Source: a virus
Strand: one strand, 5' to 3'
DNA length: 32,954 nt
Virus record (IMG/VR): IMGVR_UViG_3300013006_000007
Location: 1 to 32,954 of that record
Shown here: piece by piece, positions 1-7,085 of the stretch
Layout: the number at the start of each line of letters is the position of its first letter
Position numbering within the stretch: the stretch's first letter is position 1
Program-made: the position numbers and the translations under genes
The notes under the pieces: model-generated
The model's database searches: none
The model's input: only the letters and a program-made list of their open reading frames with translations
What the model was told of the DNA's origin: nothing

Positions 1-123
1 TCCACTATTAGCATTAAGACTTAAACCTCCGCTTGTAGATGCCTTTATTTGTGGAGCAACTATAGTATCTGAAAATGTCTTAGCACCAGTAATTGTTTCA
101 ACTCCTGCTAAATGAACTACTAA
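1..123. repeat. Terminal direct repeat, left copy
   Basis: These 123 bases are identical to 32832-32954. The repeat lies in the middle of an open reading frame that stays in frame across the junction. It is therefore best read as the overlap left by assembling a circular or circularly permuted molecule, not as a biological terminal repeat. Confidence 0.95.
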
Positions 124-2433
124 ATTATCTGCAGCCTTAGTATTAATCTGTGCTTGTATTGCACTTGTTACACCTTTAACATAACTTAATTCAGTTAATG
201 AAGGATAAGTTGCAGTTGATAAAGAACTAATAGTTCCAGTAGTATCAAAATATGCTAATTGATTTATACTACCACTACCACCTATGTAAATAGGTACATT
301 AATATTACCGCTTGTATATGTTGCAGCACCACTTGTGCCAGTTGTTGATATAGTAATAGCACTTTGTGCTCTACCACTTGTAAAGTATTGATTAGTCCCT
401 TCTGCGATGTTTGAAGTTGTTAAAACTACTGTTCCAGAAGCTCCGTTTACACTTGTAACTGGAAAAGCAATGTTTGTATTTGAAGCACTTGTAATTCTAC
501 CTTTGCCATCTACAGCTATTGTAGGCACAGCAGTAGAAGTTCCGTAAGTTGTAGCAGTAACTCCAGTATTAGCCAAAGTCAAAGCAGCAGTAGCGTTTGT
601 ACTACCATCAAAGTTTACAGTCCATGCAGCATCACCAGTTGCACTTATGCTTCTTGCAGTTGAAAGTACGTTTGCAGCGTTTGCAGTACCAGCTAAGTTA
701 CCTTCAAAGTTTGCAACTAATGTTCCAACTGTATATCCAACGCCACTTGTATTAACTACGTTAGTAGGTTCATCTACTAAGCCAGTAAAAAATTTAAACT
801 TTCCAGCATTAGAAGCATCTCTAAATAAACCAGTAAACTCTACTCTTTCTTGAATAGAATCATAATATCTTCCATAATATCCTATGTCTACAGCATCTGT
901 AGTATTGTTATCATTTGCGACCTCAAATAAAGGGTCTTTAGCCGATATTGATTGTGTATTTACATAAGTCGCAGTACCATTAATTGTTAAATTACCACTA
1001 ACAATTAAGTTGTTTGGCATTGTAACGTCATTAGTAAATCCGATGGTTGTAGTATTTCCAACAGTAGTAGCGGCAATCTGATTTGCGGTTCCATTTATAG
1101 TAGTTATACCTAAGTCAGTCCAAGTAGCTGTAATTGTATTAGCATCTTGTTCTGTTAAGGTTAATGTTTTTGTAGTAGTACCAGTTACTGCAGCAGATAC
1201 GATAGAACGATTATAAGCTGTATCGTATTGACCTAATTTAACTGTAGTTGGTATAGCATAACCAGCGGTTAAACTAAGAACCCCGCTAGTGTTAGAATAG
1301 TCTAATCCAACAGCAGTTTCGCTTATTGCTAATCTTGCACGAGCATCTGTATAATATAAATTAGTTCCTTCAGCTAAATCTGTAGTAGACTTTGCAGCAA
1401 AGGCAGTATTAAATCTAGCTTGTGTATAATAAAGGTTTGTGCCCTCTGTTAAGTTTGTAGTAGTCTTTGTGCTAAATCTTGTATCAAATCTAGCATCGGT
1501 CCAATATAAATTAGTACCCTCGGCTATATTAGTAGTAGTCAAAGTAATTGAAGTACCTAAAGAAACCACCTGGCTGTTTATAGTTACTGAACTATTTGTT
1601 AAACTTGCATTAGGTATAGCAGATAATCCAAATACACCAGTAGTGCTATTGTAATCAATGCCAGTACCCGCAGTAACACTTAGGGCTGTTCTTGCTCTTG
1701 CATTTGTAAAATATAAGTTAGTTCCCTCTGCAATGTTTGTTGTAGTTAAAGTAACAGAGCTTCCTAATGCTGTAACTTGACCGTTTATGGTTATTGAGCT
1801 ATTAGTTAAACTTGCGTTTGGAATTGCAGCTAAGTTAAAAACACCAGTTGTGTTATCATAAGATATACCAGTTCCTGCTGTTACGCTTAAAGCAGCTCTA
1901 GCTCTTGCGTTAGTAAAGTACAAGTTTGTACCTTCTGGCAAGTTAGTAGTTGTTTTAGTTGCAAAGTTAGTTGCAAAGTTTGCATCACCTCTTGCAGTTG
2001 TAAAATAAAGATTCGTTCCTTCTGCCAAGTTCGTTGTGCTCTTAGCAGCGAAAGCTGAATCAAATCTTGCTTGAGTATAGTATAAGTTAGTACCTTCTGG
2101 TACAACCGTAGTAGTTCCAGTGAAATTTCCAGTTAAAGTACCACCAGCATCATTATAAGTCCATGTAATACCAGTACCATTTTTAATCAAATTAGCAACA
2201 GTATCATCAATTAATTCTTTAATTTGTAATCCACCTCCAGTAATAATTAAATCACCAGTAACAGTTAAATCACCATTAACAGTTGCAGTTATAGTAGATA
2301 ATGACAAAGCAGTATTAACACCAGAACCATCTTGAACTGGTTGCAAAGTACCACTTACGCCTAAATTATTAGCACCAATTTGTAATACTTGTCTATATGT
2401 ATTTTTTACCGCTTTACCTTGAAGAGTAGCCAT
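1..2433 (-). CDS. Tail fibre/receptor-binding protein, N-terminal 811 codons (split by contig ends)
   Basis: This is the start of a fibre gene that continues through the circular junction into 31659-32831, giving 1201 residues in total. The ATG at 2433 overlaps the stop of the preceding neck gene (TAATG). The chain is rich in Thr, Asn, Gly and Ala. It carries eight copies of a repeat built around EGTNLYYTxAR, with seven between about residues 110 and 360 and an eighth near residue 675. Repeats of this kind recur in phage fibres and form trimeric beta-rich shafts. The residues before 110 are probably the virion-attachment end. It lies between neck and tail-terminator genes instead of after the tail tip, which is unusual. 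The fibre role is well supported by the repeats and the S74 C-terminus; the receptor is unknown. Confidence 0.88.
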   Translation of the reverse strand, partial: MATLQGKAVKNTYRQVLQIGANNLGVSGTLQPVQDGSGVNTALSLSTITATVNGDLTVTGDLIITGGGLQIKELIDDTVANLIKNGTGITWTYNDAGGTLTGNFTGTTTVVPEGTNLYYTQARFDSAFAAKSTTNLAEGTNLYFTTARGDANFATNFATKTTTNLPEGTNLYFTNARARAALSVTAGTGISYDNTTGVFNLAAIPNASLTNSSITINGQVTALGSSVTLTTTNIAEGTNLYFTNARARTALSVTAGTGIDYNSTTGVFGLSAIPNASLTNSSVTINSQVVSLGTSITLTTTNIAEGTNLYWTDARFDTRFSTKTTTNLTEGTNLYYTQARFNTAFAAKSTTDLAEGTNLYYTDARARLAISETAVGLDYSNTSGVLSLTAGYAIPTTVKLGQYDTAYNRSIVSAAVTGTTTKTLTLTEQDANTITATWTDLGITTINGTANQIAATTVGNTTTIGFTNDVTMPNNLIVSGNLTINGTATYVNTQSISAKDPLFEVANDNNTTDAVDIGYYGRYYDSIQERVEFTGLFRDASNAGKFKFFTGLVDEPTNVVNTSGVGYTVGTLVANFEGNLAGTANAANVLSTARSISATGDAAWTVNFDGSTNATAALTLANTGVTATTYGTSTAVPTIAVDGKGRITSASNTNIAFPVTSVNGASGTVVLTTSNIAEGTNQYFTSGRAQSAITISTTGTSGAATYTSGNINVPIYIGGSGSINQLAYFDTTGTISSLSTATYPSLTELSYVKGVTSAIQAQINTKAADNLVVHLAGVETITGAKTFSDTIVAPQIKASTSGGLSLNANSG

Positions 2434-2873
2434 TATATTTTAATTTTTTTAATTGTATTAACCATTTTATATAGTTCTTCCGAAGCTGTATTAAATAAGA
2501 ACGGTCTATGGGGCAAATTTACTACATTTCCTTTATTTCGTTTAAATGTATTTGCATATCCCTCAAGTGACGTCATATTTAAGTTCCTATATACTGGTAT
2601 TTGGAATCCTGGACCAGTACCAAACTCGACAAAAGGCGAGTAATAAATACGTGCTCCAACTACCGCACCATAGCTTCCACTATATGGGATGCTATATATA
2701 GAACCCTTTAATCCATAAGTCTCTCCTAACGGTGCACGTGCCCTAGCGTTATTCTCGATACTCAAAACAGTTATATTTATTATATCGTGAACCTTTTTCT
2801 TAACTTCTTCTGGAGCAGCCTTAAATCGCTTAGAAAGTCTATCTATGCCTTTATATTCTATTCTGAATGACAT
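2433..2873 (-). CDS. HK97 gp10-like neck/tail-completion protein
   Basis: A 146-residue protein matching the pattern of the HK97 gp10-like family: an N-terminal helix (GIDRLSKRFKAAPEEVKKKV), an ARAPLGETYGLKGSI stretch, then YYSPFVEFGTG and PHRPFLFNTA near the C-terminus. Members act at the head-tail interface of siphoviruses. The gene is joined to both neighbours by TAATG stop/start overlaps, downstream of the connector and head-closure genes, which is the usual position. The length is normal for the family. Confidence 0.82.
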   Translation of the reverse strand: MSFRIEYKGIDRLSKRFKAAPEEVKKKVHDIINITVLSIENNARARAPLGETYGLKGSIYSIPYSGSYGAVVGARIYYSPFVEFGTGPGFQIPVYRNLNMTSLEGYANTFKRNKGNVVNLPHRPFLFNTASEELYKMVNTIKKIKI

Positions 2874-3259
2874 TAAGTATTTTCCCAGGTTGTACTAATG
2901 TTCTCCCAGAAAGCAGTAATACTATCCCAAGTACCAACTCTCTTTAAGGTAGAACAAGTGATTCTTAAATAATTCTTATTGTCGTTTTCATCTATAATGC
3001 TGCTAATCAAGTAGATATTGCTATTATATAGAATAGTAAGGTCATTAGAAATAGAGATACTTTGTGCATCCCTTATTCTAAAAACAATATTATCTGATAT
3101 AGAATCCTTACCAGCAATGTTTGTCTTATTTTGATTTTCTCTAAATATCTCAGCCCAACAAGTATAATAGTCAACATCAGTTAAAACTTGACCACCAGCA
3201 CCGTCAGATTCTGATACTTTAGATTGAAAAGTAATTCTATTTTTTAAGTTACTTATCAT
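2873..3259 (-). CDS. Head closure / head-tail joining protein (SPP1 gp16 type)
   Basis: A 128-residue protein with the usual layout of the phage head-tail joining family: an N-terminal LKNRITFQ strand, a DGAGGQVLTD turn, YYTCWAEIF, a central FRIRD segment and a C-terminal YLISSI...YLRITC. These proteins close the portal channel and bind the tail. The start overlaps the previous stop by one base. The last 20 residues are a short Trp-rich tail in which TW/FWENIS is nearly duplicated. I do not recognise this as part of the family. Confidence 0.78.
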   Translation of the reverse strand: MISNLKNRITFQSKVSESDGAGGQVLTDVDYYTCWAEIFRENQNKTNIAGKDSISDNIVFRIRDAQSISISNDLTILYNSNIYLISSIIDENDNKNYLRITCSTLKRVGTWDSITAFWENISTTWENT

Positions 3260-3804
3260 TATAATATTATGCTTACTCGTTTAAAAGGCTTCATTAATTC
3301 GTATGCAGATGCTATGTTAGCATTTGGCTTACTATCTTCTACAGAAGATTCTCTATAATCATATAAATCAGCAAGAATCTTGTATAAGGCTGTTTTCATT
3401 ACTGCAGGAGTAGTTGCATAACCACAAGTATAAGTAAACCTAAATTCCATGTGACTAATGGAGTTCATATATAGCTTCTTATACGTAGTTCCTAAGATAT
3501 TATACTGAGGTATTGTAATTTCTGTCCAGCTATCATTATTCCAATATTCAACTTTAGTGATATTGTTAAGTGGTGCGTATGGTAGTTCTATAAACTCATC
3601 TACATAGGCTACAACTTGTAAAGTACGAGCTGTCATAGCCACACCAGCATATTTTTCTAATCTAACCCTTGCTGCAACTATTAAAGAGCTAATTAAGTCG
3701 TTATCATCATCAAAATCAATTTTTAGATAGTTCTTAGCCTCAGACAATGTTATTGGTTCTGAAACTGGCTCTACTGTAGTTGTCACATCCCTTATAATCT
3801 GCAT
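3259..3804 (-). CDS. Head-tail connector protein (HK97 gp6-like)
   Basis: A 181-residue protein of the phage connector/adaptor family that forms a ring under the portal. The N-terminal PITLSEAKNYLKID followed by DDDNDLISSLIVAARVRLEKYAG is the hallmark start of this family. A beta-rich middle (YAPLNNITKVEYWN) and a C-terminal helix (MKTALYKILADLYDYRE) follow. The ATG at 3804 sits just downstream of a promoter-like box at 3810-3829 and after a terminator that follows the capsid gene. The connector and its followers may therefore be transcribed as a separate sub-operon. Confidence 0.83.
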   Translation of the reverse strand: MQIIRDVTTTVEPVSEPITLSEAKNYLKIDFDDDNDLISSLIVAARVRLEKYAGVAMTARTLQVVAYVDEFIELPYAPLNNITKVEYWNNDSWTEITIPQYNILGTTYKKLYMNSISHMEFRFTYTCGYATTPAVMKTALYKILADLYDYRESSVEDSKPNANIASAYELMKPFKRVSIIL

Positions 3805-3809
3805 AAACC

Positions 3810-3829
3810 GATATTTTTACAAAAATAAC
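3810..3829 (-). promoter_or_regulatory. Promoter-like box before the connector gene
   Basis: On the minus strand this reads GTTATTTTTGTAAAAATATC. It contains TATTTTTG, a match to the Bacteroidota -7 consensus TAnnTTTG, 16 bases before the ATG. The 20-base box recurs with one mismatch before the portal gene (8839-8858). No clear -33 TTG was seen. It lies directly downstream of the capsid terminator, where a new promoter would be useful. Confidence 0.5.
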
Positions 3830-3846
3830 TAAAATATAGTAGACAT

Positions 3847-3875
3847 AAAAAAGGGAGCAGTTTTTGGCTGCCCCC
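3847..3875 (-). terminator. Rho-independent terminator after the capsid gene
   Basis: On the minus strand GGGGGCAG and CTGCTCCC form an 8-bp stem with one G-T wobble around a 7-base loop, followed by six T. It starts 24 bases after the capsid stop. It would end or attenuate the abundant capsid message inside the late unit. Confidence 0.85.
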
Positions 3876-3898
3876 TTTATATTTGAGTTAATCTAAGA

Positions 3899-5065
3899 TT
3901 AAGCTACGTTACCGAAATCACCATATACAAACGCACCAGCGTAGTAGATAGGGAATGCGATTCTTGCCTCAACACGAACTGTAATCATGTTCTCAACAGC
4001 GTTGTTACCATCTTGGTCAAAGAATTGAACAGAGATACCATTACGTTGCATGATTTGAGCACCCATTGACCAGTCTCCTACTAAGAACTTATCAACAGTC
4101 ATTGCTGTAGACTTGAAGATAGGAATACCAGCGATAGATAATTGACCATCAGTTGTAACTACTGTAGAACCTGGTAAAGAATACGCAGAGTTAGTGTTCT
4201 TAGTGTTTACAATAGCAGCCCAATCTAAAGGATTGATTAAGATACCAGTTGCAGAGTAGTTGCTGTTTTCAACTTGTGCAATAGCTTGTACTAATTGCTC
4301 AACGTCTACAGTTGCAGCACCAGTTGCAGCAGAAGCTACACCAGTGATACCTTGCAAGTTAACACCAGAACCAGAACCGAATAATAATTGGCTATCTTCA
4401 GCTACTAAATATTTCTCTAACAAACGAGATTGTAAGAAAGAAGTCATAGCAGGAACGTCATCTAACATTTGACGAGAGATTTTAACATAACCAGCAATAA
4501 CTTGAGCAGGAGCATTAACCATGCTGATATCGAAATCAACTTGAGCTTTTGCACTACCTTGAGTTTGGTTAGCAGGAGCACCTTCACCACCAGTTTCTTG
4601 AGGGAAAGTAAATAATCCTTGAGATATTGTACCTACTGGTAACAAACTTCTAACGTGAATTTTACGAGAAGGTAAACCATAAACTTGGTTAGCATATTGA
4701 CGAGGAATATCTCCAGTCAAGTTAACTGCTTCTGTCATGTTACCTACTGCTTTAGTGTCCATAATGAAAGAAGTATTCTTCATTTCACCACGACCTAATT
4801 TTGCGATGTTGTCCGCATTTTTTTCAATTTGCTCACCTAAAGTGGCATTGAAACCTTTAAATTGATTTTCGTTCATTGTCTTACGATTGTTTTTTGCCTC
4901 TAATTTGTCTGCAGCATCTTTAACTACAGCAACTTGAGATTTTAATTCTTCTAATTCCGTTTTTAAGCCATCTACCGCTACTGCGTTATCAGCTTTTAGT
5001 GTTTCGATAGCACCGTTTACTTCGGTTTTAACGCCTTCGAAAGCACTTTTAATTTCTTCTACCAT
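3899..5065 (-). CDS. Major capsid protein, HK97 fold
   Basis: A 388-residue capsid subunit. Residues 1 to about 100 are charged and coiled-coil-like, as expected for the delta/scaffold domain removed by the prohead protease. The mature shell part follows, with FTFPQETGGEGAPANQTQGS, a helix with YVKISRQMLDDVPAMTSFLQ, LLFGSGSGVNLQGI, GILINPLDW and a C-terminal VRVEARIAFPIYYAGAFVYG. These are typical of the HK97-type capsid family. The gene overlaps the protease stop by one base (TAATG) and is followed by its own terminator. Confidence 0.92.
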   Translation of the reverse strand: MVEEIKSAFEGVKTEVNGAIETLKADNAVAVDGLKTELEELKSQVAVVKDAADKLEAKNNRKTMNENQFKGFNATLGEQIEKNADNIAKLGRGEMKNTSFIMDTKAVGNMTEAVNLTGDIPRQYANQVYGLPSRKIHVRSLLPVGTISQGLFTFPQETGGEGAPANQTQGSAKAQVDFDISMVNAPAQVIAGYVKISRQMLDDVPAMTSFLQSRLLEKYLVAEDSQLLFGSGSGVNLQGITGVASAATGAATVDVEQLVQAIAQVENSNYSATGILINPLDWAAIVNTKNTNSAYSLPGSTVVTTDGQLSIAGIPIFKSTAMTVDKFLVGDWSMGAQIMQRNGISVQFFDQDGNNAVENMITVRVEARIAFPIYYAGAFVYGDFGNVA

Positions 5066-5835
5066 TAGTTGAAAATTTTAAATGATTGTAAATATTTGCT
5101 TACCTCAATTTCAATGGAAATCATCGGGTCCTCTTCTTCTTCCAATGCCATATTTGATTCACCTTCTGGTTGCAACTCAGTTGGTGCGTCTACTGGCGGT
5201 TGTTCTTCCGAAACGACTGATTCTTCATCTTCCATCTCTGCGAGATATTGTTGTAATTGTTTTAGTTTTAACTCTAACAAACTAAAAGTTTCATCTGTGT
5301 AGAAACCATTTCTCAATGACTTGATAGTTTTAGCTATCTCATCAATTAGAGTTGACTTGATTTCAGACTTAACCATAACTGTTGGCGTATTAGAATTAGC
5401 TCCCCATAAAACTGAGGAACCTTCAAACAATTTAATTTCTTGTATTTCGTTATATCCAGATTTAGCTTGAGACTTTATAGTCTGGAATCCAATGCTATGT
5501 TCTGTTATATGACCTTCTTTATACAACTCGTAAGTATCTCTACCTAAAGTTGTATTTGGCATCTTAACGATTGCCTTTAAACCAAACGCATCTTCTACCA
5601 ATTCCTTTGGCTTAGATACTGGCTTGTCTGTAGAGTGGTTAAACAAGTGCCAGATTCTATTCTTGCCTTGTGGACCATTCTCTTTAATAGACTTAGTAAA
5701 TGACCCTGGCATAATTACATCGCCATCGCTATCTACATTACCAAACGCAGAATAGTAAACCTCAATAGTTCTTGTATCATCAGCCATATCGACTGGAACA
5801 CCACTAACTGCTTTCTTGTTATAAAAATTACTCAT
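5065..5835 (-). CDS. Prohead maturation protease (HK97 family)
   Basis: A serine protease that trims the capsid delta domain during head maturation. I start it at the ATG at 5835 (256 residues); the frame is open upstream only to a TTG. The family core lies in residues 22-155: RTIEVYYSAFGNVDSDGDVI, the histidine of HLFNHS (about H67), the serine of ITEHSIGF (about S114) and the LFEGSSVLWGANS segment, giving the expected catalytic set. Residues beyond about 190 form a long acidic tail (EDEE, EEEEDP), plausibly a scaffolding extension. It is directly followed by the capsid gene. Confidence 0.88.
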   Translation of the reverse strand: MSNFYNKKAVSGVPVDMADDTRTIEVYYSAFGNVDSDGDVIMPGSFTKSIKENGPQGKNRIWHLFNHSTDKPVSKPKELVEDAFGLKAIVKMPNTTLGRDTYELYKEGHITEHSIGFQTIKSQAKSGYNEIQEIKLFEGSSVLWGANSNTPTVMVKSEIKSTLIDEIAKTIKSLRNGFYTDETFSLLELKLKQLQQYLAEMEDEESVVSEEQPPVDAPTELQPEGESNMALEEEEDPMISIEIEVSKYLQSFKIFN

Positions 5836-5845
5836 ATATATTTGT

Positions 5846-6685
5846 TTAAGCAAAAAACACAGTACAGCATCTACAGTTACAATTATTCATTGCACCTCCG
5901 TTTGCATCATGTGCGTATTGCATCTCAATTACTCCTCTTTCTGGCGTATTAACCATGAACGGTTGATTAATTGGTATTCTGACTCCGCCTCTATCTGGAT
6001 TAGTTCTCACATCCAAACTTCTATGCCAATCTCGATACCTATTATTCTTAGCAGGATAATCTGCTGCCACCCATTGCTTGAGCAAAGGTATGTTAACAAA
6101 ATTAACTGCTCCCATCATACCAGCACTTAGTGCTTGATGAGATTCCGTTCTAGCAATCAGTAGACTCCTTGCGTTGTTAATTTTTCCTTCTTTTAGGCTT
6201 TTAATCGCAAGTGAATTAACCTCGTTAAGACTCAAGTTATTTTCTTGTCCGTATCTAATAGAGCCGTTCAAGATTCTTGTTATCTCATTCTTGGTAGTAT
6301 TTTTAATCCCATACATTTTAGTTCCGCTGTAGGTTGTCCAATAAGACAACATGAAAGCTAACCATTCATCCATAATGTTCGATGGGTCTAAATCTACTGA
6401 TTCGTCTTTTTTATACTTGTCAAATATCTTTTCGTACTTCATAGCGGTATAACCACCTGTACTCTCATACAAAGTTCGTAAAATATTATTAATATTCTTG
6501 CCGTCAAATAACGCATTCCTATTATTAATCGTTTGTTGAACTCCATAATCTTTCACCAATTTAGCAGCTTTATCGAAATCAGATTGTAAGGCCGATAGTA
6601 TTTTCGGCTGAAACTCTCTAATCGACTTCCTTGCAATTTTTTGTTGTAAGGCAAATTGCTGAGATGAGGTATATATTTTTGCCAT
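5846..6685 (-). CDS. Minor head protein, phage Mu gpF / SPP1 gp7 family
   Basis: A 279-residue minor capsid protein. The N-terminus is helical. A segment with RSLLIARTESHQALSAGMM is followed by the family's C-terminal core (about residues 205-279): KQWVAADYPAKNNRYRDWHR, PINQPFMVNTPERG and a Cys-rich NNCNCRCC end, which may bind metal. Proteins of this family sit inside the head near the portal and are thought to help assembly or DNA entry. It overlaps the preceding gene's stop by one base and lies between the portal and protease genes, the usual position. Confidence 0.85.
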   Translation of the reverse strand: MAKIYTSSQQFALQQKIARKSIREFQPKILSALQSDFDKAAKLVKDYGVQQTINNRNALFDGKNINNILRTLYESTGGYTAMKYEKIFDKYKKDESVDLDPSNIMDEWLAFMLSYWTTYSGTKMYGIKNTTKNEITRILNGSIRYGQENNLSLNEVNSLAIKSLKEGKINNARSLLIARTESHQALSAGMMGAVNFVNIPLLKQWVAADYPAKNNRYRDWHRSLDVRTNPDRGGVRIPINQPFMVNTPERGVIEMQYAHDANGGAMNNCNCRCCTVFFA

Positions 6686-7080
6686 TACTTTTTGGCATCT
6701 ATAGCTTCTATCATTTTACCTGCTGCTGCAAAAACAGAAGTCAATCCATTTTGTGCTGACCTTTGTCTAATTGCTCGTAAACCTTCCCTATCAACTGTTT
6801 TAAAATCAGAAGTATAGATATAACCATAATGTCCTTTAGTTTCTTTGTCCATAGATGTATCAACTCCCAAAAACCATTTAGCAAACTCATCCCATCCATT
6901 CTCATCGATATAAGCATTTTCCATTTCTACAGATGGTCTTTCCCAAGATGATGGCTTAGTGACATCACCACTAGCAATTAAACTATTAGCGTGTGAGATT
7001 CCTTTTGGGTTAGTCTTATTGATTGCCTTTTCTTCAAACAATAATTCTAAAGCCTTTTCTAATTTTTCAAATGATTTCAT
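6685..7080 (-). CDS. Hypothetical head-module protein
   Basis: A 131-residue protein with no function I can assign. After a short helix it has PSSWERPSVEMENAYI, WDEFAKWFLGVD, HYGYIYTSDFKTVDREGLRA and an IRQRSAQNG segment. This resembles small substrate-like domains attached to head proteins in other phages, but I cannot name the family. It sits 5 bases after the portal stop and overlaps the minor head gene by one base, so it is almost certainly translated with head proteins. Together with the portal's C-terminal extension it makes an unusual pair of extra domains at the portal. Confidence 0.7.
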   Translation of the reverse strand: MKSFEKLEKALELLFEEKAINKTNPKGISHANSLIASGDVTKPSSWERPSVEMENAYIDENGWDEFAKWFLGVDTSMDKETKGHYGYIYTSDFKTVDREGLRAIRQRSAQNGLTSVFAAAGKMIEAIDAKK

Positions 7081-7085
7081 AATAT

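Noticed and set aside
1439-1654. Plus-strand frames inside the fibre gene, also near 647-853 and 32575-32946
   Set aside because: They are antisense shadows of the repetitive Thr/Asn/Gly-rich fibre coding sequence.
5836-5853. Longer prohead protease starting at TTG 5853
   Set aside because: ATG at 5835 begins a normal N-terminus and avoids overlap with the minor head gene; TTG starts elsewhere in this window are also weaker than nearby ATGs.
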